A stretch of DNA of 64,000 nt, taken from NCBI RefSeq assembly GCF_029784165.1, contig NC_073696.1, positions 114,670,665-114,734,664 of the forward strand, written 5' to 3'. Under the pieces are notes generated by a model that did not search any database, was not told the origin of the DNA, and was given only the letters and a program-made list of their open reading frames with translations. This DNA comes from Wyeomyia smithii. Its lineage: Eukaryota; Arthropoda; Insecta; Diptera; Culicidae. Of this stretch, positions 22,007 to 31,176 are shown one piece after another (the stretch's first letter is position 1; each line of letters starts with the position of its first letter). A program made the translations under genes and the position numbers.

Positions 22007-25000
22007 AAGGATTCTATCTCTGTCTTACAGTGGAATTGTAGAAGTATTTTACCAAAAATTGATTCGTTTAAAGTTTTGATAAATAAAAACAAATGCGATG
22101 CATTTTCCCTTTGTGAAACTTGGCTTACTTCAAATGTTGATCTCAACTTCCATGATTTTAATATTATTCGCCTTGATCGAGACACCCCATATGGAGGAGT
22201 ACTTTTAGGGATTAAAAAGTGCTATTCTTTCTATCGTATTAACCTCCTCTCGATTCCAGGCATCGAAGTTGTCGCATGTCAAATGAAAATACAAGGTAAA
22301 GAGCTTTGTATTGCCTTAATATATATTCCTCCCAGAGCACAGATTGGGCAACGGCTGCTCTTTGATTTAATAGAACTTCTTCCCTCGCCACGTTTGATTT
22401 TGGGAGACTTCAACTCTCATGGTGTGGCTTGGGGTTCCCCTTACAATGATAACCGCTCCTCTTTAATCTATAACCTTTGCGATGACTTCGACATGACTAT
22501 TTTAAACAACGGTAAAATGACACGTATCCCGAAACCTCCAGCGCGCCCAAGCGCTTTGGATCTATCCTTATGTTCGACGTCGCTACGGTTGGATAGCACA
22601 TGGAAAGTAATCCTCGATCCTCACGGTAGCGACCATCTGCCTATTCTTATTTCAATTACTAACGGTTCAACTCGCATGCGACCAATTGACATTCCGTATG
22701 ACCTCACACGGAATGTCGATTGGAAGTTATACGAGGAAATGATTTCAAAAGCGGTCGAGTCGATTCAACATCATCCACCACTTGAAGAATACAACCTCCT
22801 CGCGGGCTTGATTCTCGACGCCGCGTTGCAAGCCCAAACGAAGAAATATCCCGGCGTAACGATCAAAGAACGGCCTCCAACTCCGTGGTGGGACAAAGAG
22901 TGCTCCGATGTCTACACGCAAAGATCCGACGCGTTTTTGGCCTTCCAGAAGGGAGGTATACCTGGCGACTATATACGGTATTCGGAACTTGGTACCAAGC
23001 TTAAAAGCTTGGCTAAAGCAAAGAAACGCGGATATTGGCGTCGGTTCGTGAACGAGACGTCGAGGGAGACATCGATGAGCACTCTTTGGAACACAGCCCG
23101 AAGAATGCGGAATCGCGTAACGGTCAACGAAAGCGAAGAGTCTTCAAGTCGGTGGATATTTGATTTTGCCAGGAAAGTATGTCCGGACTCTGTTCCTGAG
23201 CAAAATATTGTTCGCGATGCGTCTCCGGGCCACGACGCGATAGAATCACCTTTTACGATGGCAGAATTTTCAGTTGCCCTCCTGTCCTGTAACAATAACG
23301 CGCCTGGGTTAGATAGACTCAAATTCAACTTGTTGAAGAATTTACCCGGCAATGCCAAGAGGCGCTTGTTGAACTTGTTCAATAAGTTCCTGGAGCAAAA
23401 CATTGTACCGCAGGATTGGAGGCAAGTGAAAAAACCAGGGAAACCAGCTTCTGATTACAACTCTTATAGGCCGATTGCAATGCTATCCTGTATCCGGAAA
23501 TTGATGGAAAAAATGATACTCCGTCGTTCAGACCACTGGGTCGAATCAAATGGTCTACTATCAGATACTCAATTTGGCTTCCGCCGTGCCAAAAGGACGA
23601 ATGATTGTCTTGCGTTGCTTTCAACAGATATTCAGCTGGCGTATGCTCGCAAAGAACAAATGGCGTCTGCGTTCTTGGACATTAAGGGGGCTTTTGATTC
23701 CGTTTCTATTGACATTCTTTCGGGTAAACTTCACCGACAAGGATTTTCTCCAATTTTGAACAATTTTTTGCACAATTTGTTGTCCGAAAAGCATATGCAT
23801 TTTACGCATGGCGATTTGGCAACTTTTCGAATTAGCTACATGGGTTTTCCCCAGGGCTCATGTTTAAGCCCCCTTCTTTACAACTTTTATGTAAATGACA
23901 TTGACGAATGTCTGGCAAATTCATGCACGATAAGACAACTTGCAGACGATAGTGTAATCTCTGTTACAGGAGCCAAAGCTGCCGATTTGCAAGGACCATT
24001 GCAAGATACCTTGGACAATTTGTCTGCTTGGGCTTTACAGCTAGGTATCGAATTCTCTCCGGAGAAGACTGAGATAGTAGTTTTTTCTAGGAAGCATGAA
24101 CCTGCTCAGCTTCAAACACAATTAATGGGTAAAACGATTTCTCAGGTTTTGGTACACAAATATCTTGGTGTCTGGTTCGACTCTAAAGGCACCTGGGGTT
24201 GTCACGTGAGGTATCTGATGAAAAATGTCAACAAATAGTGAATTTTCTTCGTACAATAACCGGACAATGGTGGGGAGCCCATCCAGGAGACCTTATAAGA
24301 CTTTACCAAACAACGATATTGTCTGTTATTGAATACGGGTGTTTCTGCTTTCGCTCCGCAGCAAACACAGATTTGATCAAACTGGAGCGAATACAATATC
24401 GTTGCTTGCGTATCGCCTTAGGTTGCATGCAGTCGACCCATACGATGAGTTTGGAGGTCTTAGCTGGAGTACTACCATTGAAAAACCGCTTCTGGAGCCT
24501 GTCTTCTCGTATTCTTATCAAATGTGAGGTCTTGAACCGTCCCGTGATTGAAATTTTGAAAGGTTAATCGAACTTAATTCTCAAACCTGTTTTATGACTT
24601 TGTATTTCAATCACATGTCCCAAAATATTAACCCTTCTTCGAATATTCCAAATCGTGTCGACTTATCAAATACCTCTAATTCTACTGTGTTTTTCGATAC
24701 ATCCATGATAGAAGAAACTCGTGGAGTCCCGGATCATTTACGCGTGCAGCAGATCCCCAAAATTTTTTCCAATAAATATCGAAATATCAACTGCAACAAT
24801 ATGTTCTACACTGACGGATCACTTCTTGATGGGTCCACTGGCTTCGGTATCTTCAATAACAATTTAACCGTCTCCCAAAAGCTCGATAATCCTGCTTCTG
24901 TTTACGTCGCAGAATTAGCTGCAATTCAGTACACCCTAGGGATTATCGAAAAAATGCCCACGGACCATTATTTCATCTTTACGGACAGTCTCAGTTCCAT

Positions 25001-25652
25001 TGAGGCTCTCCGATCGATGAAAGATGTTAAGCACTCTTCGTATTTCCTGGGGAAATTACGGGAACATCTGAGTGCTTTATCCGAAAAATCTTCTCAGATT
25101 ACCTTAGTGTGGGTCCCTTCTCACTGCTCGATACCGGGCAATGAGAAAGCGGACTCTTTGGCTAAGGTGGGCGCAACAAACGGTGAAATTTATGAAAGAC
25201 CAATTGCTTTTAATGAATTTTTTGCATTTGTACGTCAGAATACGATCATCAGTTGGCAAAATTCTTGGACCAGAGGGGAACTGGGAAGGTGGTTACATTC
25301 CATTATACCCAAGGTATCGACGAACCCGTGGTTCAAGGGGTTGGATGTAGGTCGGGATTTCATTTGCGTGATGTCTCGGCTTATGTCCAATCACTATAGA
25401 TTTGATGCGCATCTCCGTCGTATTGGGCTCGGGGAAAGTGGTATCTGTGCCTGTGGTGAAGGTTATCACGACATAGAGCACGTTGTTTGGTCATGCCCTG
25501 TCCACCGTGACGCCAGGTCTAAATTAGTAGCTTCCCTTGAGGCCGGAGGTAGACGGCCAGCTGTACCTGTTCGTGATGTCTTGGCGAGCCGTGACATACC
25601 CTACATGACCCTTATATACGTTTTCCTAAAATCCATCCATGCCCCAGTCTAG
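21983..25652 (+). pseudogene. ORF2 (endonuclease, RT, RNase H), copy 1, two frameshifts
   Basis: Start chosen at the ATG 21983 by alignment with copy 2. The APE-type endonuclease occupies about residues 10-220: QWNCRSI, LCETWL, LILGDFNSHGVAWGS and DPHGSDHLPI. RT follows with NSYRPIAMLS, FGFRRAKRTNDCLALL, motif A AFLDIKGAFDSVS, GFPQGSCLSPLLYNFYVNDI and motif C QLADDSVI, so the usual Y/F before ADD is L. RNase H follows with FYTDGS, VAELAAIQY, FTDSLSSIEAL and VPSHCSIPGNEKADSLAK. A C-terminal CACGEGYHDIEHVVWSC zinc-like motif ends the protein. Frameshifts lie near 24225 and 24570. A VIAIR block present in copy 2 is missing between WRQVK and KPGKP. Confidence 0.9.
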
Positions 25653-26119
25653 TCCCGTTCCCTTCCGTCTACACCCAACAAAACGACAAGAACACGTTTG
25701 AACCTTAAGCACAGATTTTGGAATCAGCAACTGCACCCCACTCGAATTCGCCACCCGAGGCCTTCAGTGATATCTTGGCTCAGCGGCACATACCATATGG
25801 CCACTTGAACACTAGCGAACAACAACAACGAACCATAACCAGCAACAAGACCCCGCACAATACCTCCAGGACCCGAGGATACAAGCCCCTGCCCCAGCTC
25901 ATGACATCGGCCATTCGAAGAGCACCAGACGACCATTCAACAACAAAACACTGATTGAAAAATTCATGCTAGTTTTAAGTTAGACTTAATTTCAGCTCGT
26001 AGTCGGCAGCGAGGAAAAAAAATTTGCTTTTAGTTTTTAAGTCACCAGATATAATTGGCGCCGTGAAACATTAAATTGTATTTGTGCCGTGTCAAATAAA
26101 TGATATATGAGGAAAAAAA
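25653..26119 (+). other. 3' UTR and A tail of I-like copy 1
   Basis: Non-coding. Contains GCTCGTAGTCGGC (about 25997-26009) and GTGCCGTGTCAAATAAA (about 26083-26099), both conserved in copy 2, then a short run of A at 26112-26119. The A run is the likely 3' terminus of the reverse-transcribed unit. Confidence 0.75.
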
Positions 26120-26388
26120 ATCACAAGAAGGTTGTATGCAAAGCCACGACCGCAAGGTTGAAGTAGAATACTTTTACAAGAAAGATAACCTGGCTGCTTG
26201 CGTGTCAGTCATTTTTTCTAGTAAATAAATGTTGACCGTTCATTGACAGTATTGTAATTTCTTTTTGTCTGATATTTTGAATGAAGTTCATTGGATATTT
26301 TTTAATTTTGTGCAAATGAGAAGTTGAAGTGCTGCCGAATTGTAATATGCACATTTAATACGACATCATTAAACGGGAACGGAACAAA

Positions 26389-26544
26389 GGCTACGGTTAT
26401 GCAGAACGCGAATGCCGGCGCGATGCGATTCGCCTTACCGTGGTGAAGTAGGCTTTTTAAGGCGAAGTAGAGCTATACATTTCAACAGATTTCGTCTTGC
26501 CGAATCGCATCGCGCCGTTATTTGCGTTCTGCATGACCGTAGCC
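26389..26544. mobile_element. Palindromic MITE (GGCTACGG ends)
   Basis: Left arm GGCTACGGTTATGCAGAACG from 26389, right arm its complement ending CCGTAGCC at 26544, with inner arms GGCGCGATGCGATTCG and CGAATCGCATCGCGCC. AAA lies outside both ends, so a 3-bp duplication is possible. Ends and arm sequence resemble the MITE at 27571-27701. Non-coding. Confidence 0.85.
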
Positions 26545-26724
26545 AAACACTAAGCGACGCAAACACGTAATAATAGTCAGAGTATGCATGTAGATGAAGA
26601 TGATTAACTTTGGATTATAGCGCAAAACGAGAAAATATTAACTCTTCAAATAATCATTTGTGTTCTTCAAATTTCAGTTGTTCAATTTAATATCCGATGA
26701 AATGTTTGTTTATTATCTGATGAA

Positions 26725-27072
26725 GCTCTTATATAGGCCAAATGATGCATTCCCAATTTACTAGGTCCACAACTCTGCCGACCGTGCTTGGGAAAGCGCG
26801 GTATAACGACCAATCAGAGGTCGAATTTTGTGTTTTGACAAGGCTTAAGAGTTTTCAATAGTACAATAGTTCGAATGATAAAATTGCAATTTCATGCATT
26901 TGGTAGGAATTTTAGAAGATTTTCTAATCGATTGTTGCAAAAACGAAGGAAATCCATCGAAAACTAACCGATTTATTAGCATTTGAAATTTTTCTCACTT
27001 TTTTCAGTTTTAGATTTTCATTTTACATCCCTATGTAGCCGAACTTCCTGAGAGAAGTATTCTAATTCAAAA
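26725..27072 (-). promoter_or_regulatory. Promoter-like direct repeat, copy A
   Basis: Read on the minus strand: a CCAAT-type box inside an interrupted palindrome (complement of 26807-26823, CGACCTCTGATTGGTCG), then about 75 bp later GGCCTATATAAGAGC (complement of 26725-26739), a good TATA box. The whole block recurs at 29477-29830 in the same orientation. I infer a Pol II core promoter but see no gene behind it; only a decayed tract lies downstream. Confidence 0.5.
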
Positions 27073-27570
27073 TTAAATCTTCATTAATTCATTTGCTGTC
27101 CTTATAAGGACAATTGTTCAATTTATCATAGGATGTAGTGTTTATCTTACATCTCTGTGTTACCTTGATAGTGAGGACTAAGGCGCACGGTGAACACAAT
27201 GAGAAAGGTGTTTTCACATTGAATGCATCTACCGCTAATACCACCGCTATCATACGAAAGCGCGTCGTTTCATGTGGGGAATATCAACAACGAAAAATGA
27301 CGCGCGTCTAAGCATAACCCGAACTGTTTCGCCGTGCTGCTCCCATTTACCTTTACGGCCTCAGGGAAGTACCGGCTGCATCTGCATCTACCGCTGAGGC
27401 TGTCACTATACTGCTGTTGGTACCAAAAGCTATTAACTCTTCAAATAAGTGTGTTATTTGTTCTCAAAAGAACAATTGTTTAATTCAAAGTTGGATTTAC
27501 GCAATCGCATCTCTGTAATATTACCGACAATAATATTCTTCTTAACAAACTGATACAACTTTCCCATTAG

Positions 27571-27701
27571 GCCTCTGCCATAATAGACGCGAACCGATTC
27601 GCTCAGCTATAGGTTAATGTACAGCCATCAGTAGAGCTGTACATCAACCTACGGCCGAGCGAATCGGTTCGCGCCGCTTTTCGCGTCTACTATGGCAGAG
27701 G
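27571..27701. mobile_element. Palindromic MITE with TTA duplication
   Basis: GGCCTCTGCCATAATAGACG at 27570-27589 is mirrored at 27680-27701. Inner arms AACCGATTCGCT and AGCGAATCGGTT and a central GTACAGC/GCTGTAC hairpin complete a near-perfect palindrome. TTA flanks both sides. A 3-bp TTA duplication fits PIF/Harbinger-type mobilisation (inference). Non-coding. Confidence 0.88.
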
Positions 27702-27849
27702 CCTTAGAGAAAGTTGCTGGCTGATGTATTCACTTCATGCAAGCCTGCTGCTGATGCTTCCCGCTACCACACTGAAACAGCATTTCAGTGAAGGGAGTGT
27801 CGTTGCATCAGCTGACCCTGCTACTATCGATGCTGATATACCCGCTGCA

Positions 27850-28075
27850 ACAGCTACGCTATGCATAGCCATGCCACAGTTGTGGCCGCTATACGCTGGC
27901 CCAACTGCTGAGCACCTGCAACGCTATCCGTAGCCATGCCACAGTTGTGGCCGCCATTGGTATCCGCTGTACCTGCATCTGCTGGCCCTGCTGCTATCGA
28001 TGGTGAGATCCGCTGAAACTGCTACGCTTATTCGCAGCCATGACACAGTTGTGGCCGCTATCCGCTATCGATGGT
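27850..28075 (+). repeat. Short tandem repeat with CCATGCCACAGTTGTGGCCGC motif, three copies
   Basis: A core of GCCATGCCACAGTTGTGG followed by CCGC recurs near 27868, 27931 and, with one change, 28038, embedded in GCTGCTATCGATG-type repeats. Small reading frames crossing it are repeat by-products. Confidence 0.7.
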
Positions 28076-28139
28076 ACCCACTGCTCGCTCCCGCTGCTGC
28101 TAAGGGAGGACTGCTGTCGTCGCTGTTCAGAACTACTAT

Positions 28140-28175
28140 GAGCGGCTTCGACTAAAACAGGCTCTTATATAAGGA
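28140..28175 (-). promoter_or_regulatory. Third TATA-like box (partial promoter repeat)
   Basis: The complement reads CCTTATATAAGAGCCTG followed by a segment with GCCGCTCATAGTAG, matching the TATA-proximal part of copy B (GCCTATATAAGAGCCTG at 29472-29490). The upstream CCAAT block is missing here. Confidence 0.45.
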
Positions 28176-28739
28176 TGAAAATAGGAATGAATTATTTTAC
28201 GTACGTGGTGGAATGATATAACTTGAAAAATATGTGTGACTTCATTCTGGTTCAGAGCGATCATTAGATAAGCTCCACCTCTTTTTTCAGTTTCTAAAGT
28301 TTTTCCTCAGTTTCGTAGTACGGATGCACAAAAATGATTTCTTGTGAACATTCTGTCGAGCCGGACCGATAGCACTCTCATTGAAGCAACAAAATAAAAT
28401 GTTTTGTGTCGTGTTGCGCAGCTTGGTTGAAGAAAATGTTCCCGTCCCCATGTCGCATGTAAGCAGATTACTGCGTTCAGTAGACAGTAGATAGTGTATC
28501 CAGCGAATAAACACCGATGGTGCTCTCACACACGCAACGGTTTTAACCCGTATCTTATTGCGGTTTGTAACATCAAGCGATTTCGTTTGCTCGCTGTTGC
28601 GTGTTGCATCATGTTGCAACTTGGCAGCAGGGAGACGACGAAATTCTGTTTATGCTGAGTGATTGAATCGACTTCATATTAGCTCTGCATAGTCGAACTA
28701 ACTGCTTTTGTGAATGCGTACTAACAGGGCAGTTTATTT

Positions 28740-29220
28740 GTCAATGTCGGTTATGCTGATCGCAGCCTTTGCGCTGCCCCTACAGTGGGGGGTTTACTAA
28801 ATAAAGTGAAAATTAGACAACTACAACAGAATTTGATTGCGGGATCTGTGCGGGATCAGAATGTCTGCTTGTGTTGATGCCAGAAAATTATTAACCTTCA
28901 ATTATTTTTTATTTGCCTTCAAAAAAGCATTTTGCTGTTCAAAATCGGTTGCTAATTACAACCTTTGAGCTGCCCTAACATTGGGGGAATTAAGATACAC
29001 GGACAACATGCACTGTGGAAGCTATTTCACATTCAGTAAATTAGACGGGTGCGACAAATTTAAATTGCTAGGATGCAACACAGAATACTTGCTTGCGTTG
29101 ACAAAAATCATTAACTTCCAATGACTTGTTTATTTGCCTTCAAAAAGGCATTTTGATTCCCGATATTGGATTTCCTGATGGCAATCTTTATGCTGCCCCA
29201 ACACGGGGGGAATAATGGCT
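28740..29220 (+). repeat. ~200-bp direct repeat, about three units
   Basis: A block ending TGCGCTGCCCCTACAGTGGG (28768-28787) recurs as GAGCTGCCCTAACATTGGG near 28967-28985 and ATGCTGCCCCAACACGGGG near 29189-29207. The interval includes TATTTGCCTTCAAAAA, GGCATTTTG at both 28908 and 29128. Non-coding. Confidence 0.7.
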
Positions 29221-29476
29221 GTCTGGCGACACACGCTGAGAAAAACCGCGCTGCTCCTGAGACGTGGTGACCAACCACAGAGCTAGTGCTGCTGCTAAGG
29301 AAGGACGACTGCTGTTGTCGCTGTCTAGAACTATTATGAGCGGCTCCGTGAATGAGTGAGTGAAAATTTATCTGTATTTTTATGCTTTTGTAGGGTATGA
29401 TACATGTTTTTACAAGTTTAAGTGATTTACATTACTGTTTTCATCTTTGGTGTCTGAGCGGCTCCGGCTGAAACAG

Positions 29477-29830
29477 GCTCTTATATAGGCCAAATAGCAT
29501 GTTTTCAATTGCAAGGTATATGATCCTGTCGACCGTGCTTGGGAAGCAAGCATATAACGACCAATCAGAGGTCGAATTTTTCGTTTTGACAAGGCTTGAC
29601 TATTTTCAATAGTACAATAGTGTGAATAATAAAATTACAATTATCTTATTTTGGGAAGAATCTTAGAAGATTTTCCAATCTATTGCTGCAAGAACGAAGG
29701 AAATCCATCGAATACTAACCGATTTATTAGCATTTGAAATTGGACATATTTTTCACTTTTTTCGGTTTTAGATTTTCATTTCACATCCCTATGTAGCCGA
29801 ACTTCCTGAGAGAAGTATTCTACTTCAAAA
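29477..29830 (-). promoter_or_regulatory. Promoter-like direct repeat, copy B
   Basis: On the minus strand: CGACCTCTGATTGGTCG (complement of 29558-29574), then GGCCTATATAAGAGCC (complement of about 29476-29491). It is homologous along its length to 26725-27072, including the distal GAAGTAGAATACTTCTCTC end. That distal end lies directly next to the A run and target-site copy at 29827-29844. Whether it drives transcription is untested. Confidence 0.5.
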
Positions 29831-29834
29831 AAAC

Positions 29835-30728
29835 GTTCCGAGGTTTCTTTATCTAGGTTACAAAAGCGACAGGCATCATTTTGCAATCAACCTATCTGTT
29901 TAAAGTAATATTTACTTGGGCAGTGTCCCGTTACAAGGCATCTGAAGGTACATAAGTCTTTTTTTGAGATACTGAGCAATCGCTGGGTTACTGTTTTTTG
30001 GGGTGCAATAAACTTTTTCGATTGTCGAGCTGAATTATTGTTTTTCCAAATGTTTTCTATCATTGATTTTTCCCACTTTTTATGTTCCATTTTGAGGGCA
30101 CATTCTGACATCCCACAAAACGGTTCTGGCCCTATGAACAACTGCATTGATCCATTTCTCGCCAACAGATCAGCTTTTTCATTCCTTTCAATGCCGCAAT
30201 GCCCAGGTACCCAGGATAAGTTTACTTTACTATTTCTAGCCACCTGCTGTAGCAATTGAGTGCAATATCATACTAATTTCGAAGAACAGGAAACGGATTC
30301 CAGTGCTTATAGAGCAGCTTGACTATCCGAAAAAATGCATATATGTCTATAGTTACGTCGTAAGCAAATTGTAGCGCATTCAATTATTGCCTGTATTCCT
30401 GCTTGAAATACTGTTGGCCACTCTCCCATAGGTATTGATAGATTGACTCCAGGGCCTGCCACCCCAGCGCCAACCCTATTGTTTAACCTGGAGCCATCCG
30501 TGTAGAACACTATTGAGCCTGGTTGAATGCTAGGCCCACCTGATTCCCATTCAGTGCGACTTGGCTCAGTCACTCGGAATAATCGCTCAAAGTTGTACTG
30601 CCTATCCATCCAGTCTTTCTGAGATAACATTGCATTGATTTTGAAATTTTCAAGTATACTGAGGTGTCCCCTAAGGTCTCCTTCAAGGAACTTTTTTGTT
30701 CTTTGTAGCCTTAGTGCGCTTTTTTAAC
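29835..30728 (-). pseudogene. RNase H and C-terminus of old non-LTR element
   Basis: From high to low coordinate: RGHLSILENF (near 30660), VFYTDGSRLNNRVGAGVAG (catalytic DG block of RNase H, near 30480), FSDSQAAL (30310), a gap with a frame break, then LSWVPGHCGIERNEKADLLA (near 30210), RCLVTGHCPSKYYF and DACRFCNLDKETSE ending at the 10-bp site. RNase H would degrade template RNA during reverse transcription. The frame is broken between 30255 and 30307. The missing tail of this protein is at 20066-20354. Confidence 0.8.
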
Positions 30729-31176
30729 TTTTTTTGGGTTAAGAGATAAACGAATAGTTTGTTCAGCAAAGTTGTATAAGTTTGAAAAATATGAAACTTT
30801 GTTGAACAAATGAAAATCCTATCTTCTTTCGGTACACAGTTATGAAGTATATAACATGGAACTCACTTAAAAGTTAGTTTTTTGTACTTAACTTTTGTTA
30901 GTTGCATTTTACACGAATGTATTGTTCGGAAGAATTGTTAGGGCACACAAAACACACATTTTTGCCAAAGGCCATATATCTCCAGGACTTTTCCTTGCAA
31001 AGTTATATCATATTTTAGCTTATTTTTTCGATAACTTCAACAACGTATAGGTGAAAAAGGGGCAAGTGGAATCATGATGTCAATACTTTTCCTTGAAGTT
31101 AAGCTGAAGTACTATAAACTCCTTTGGGTTCAATTTGTCCCAATCCACCCATATTAGAGTACGGCGAGTACTGGGC
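30729..31176. other. Unassigned insertion in the old non-LTR element
   Basis: Lies between the RNase H fragment and the inverted-repeat element at 31177. No gene, terminal repeat or family that I recognise. Confidence 0.4.

Larger units (their letters stand above)
20355..26119 (+). mobile_element. I-like non-LTR retrotransposon, copy 1
   Basis: A full-length-looking element: 5' UTR 20355-20656, ORF1 from 20657, ORF2 to 25652, 3' UTR to 26119 with an A run (26112-26119). The 3' UTR shares GCTCGTAGTCGGC and GTGCCGTGTCAAATAAA with copy 2 (44377-50582). An ORF1 with three zinc knuckles followed by an ORF2 with endonuclease, RT and RNase H fits the I group (the mosquito MosquI elements are plausible relatives), but clade assignment needs a tree. 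Both ORFs are broken. Confidence 0.85.
26120..29827. mobile_element. Repeat-rich 3.7-kb insertion between A runs, origin unknown
   Basis: The segment is bounded by the A run ending the I-like element (26112-26119) and another A run at 29827-29833 that touches the right target-site copy. It has no convincing coding sequence. It contains a 350-bp direct-repeat pair (26725-27072 and 29477-29830), two palindromic MITEs, CCAAT/TATA-like boxes, several short tandem repeats and a 14-bp inverted pair GAAGTAGAATACTT at 26158-26171 (plus) and 29814-29827 (minus). It may be a later insertion in the A tail or a stretch carried with the retrotransposon. Confidence 0.55.

Noticed and set aside
27724..27933. 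69-codon alanine-rich frame
   Set aside because: It is a by-product of the GCTGCT/GCCATG tandem repeats.
29410..29592. 60-codon minus-strand frame crossing the promoter-like block
   Set aside because: The frame starts upstream of the TATA-like box and has no domain; not a plausible product of that promoter.
26120..29827. Reading the 350-bp direct repeats as LTRs of an LTR retrotransposon
   Set aside because: No primer site, polypurine tract, gag or pol lies between them, and the repeats do not define the edges of the segment on the left.
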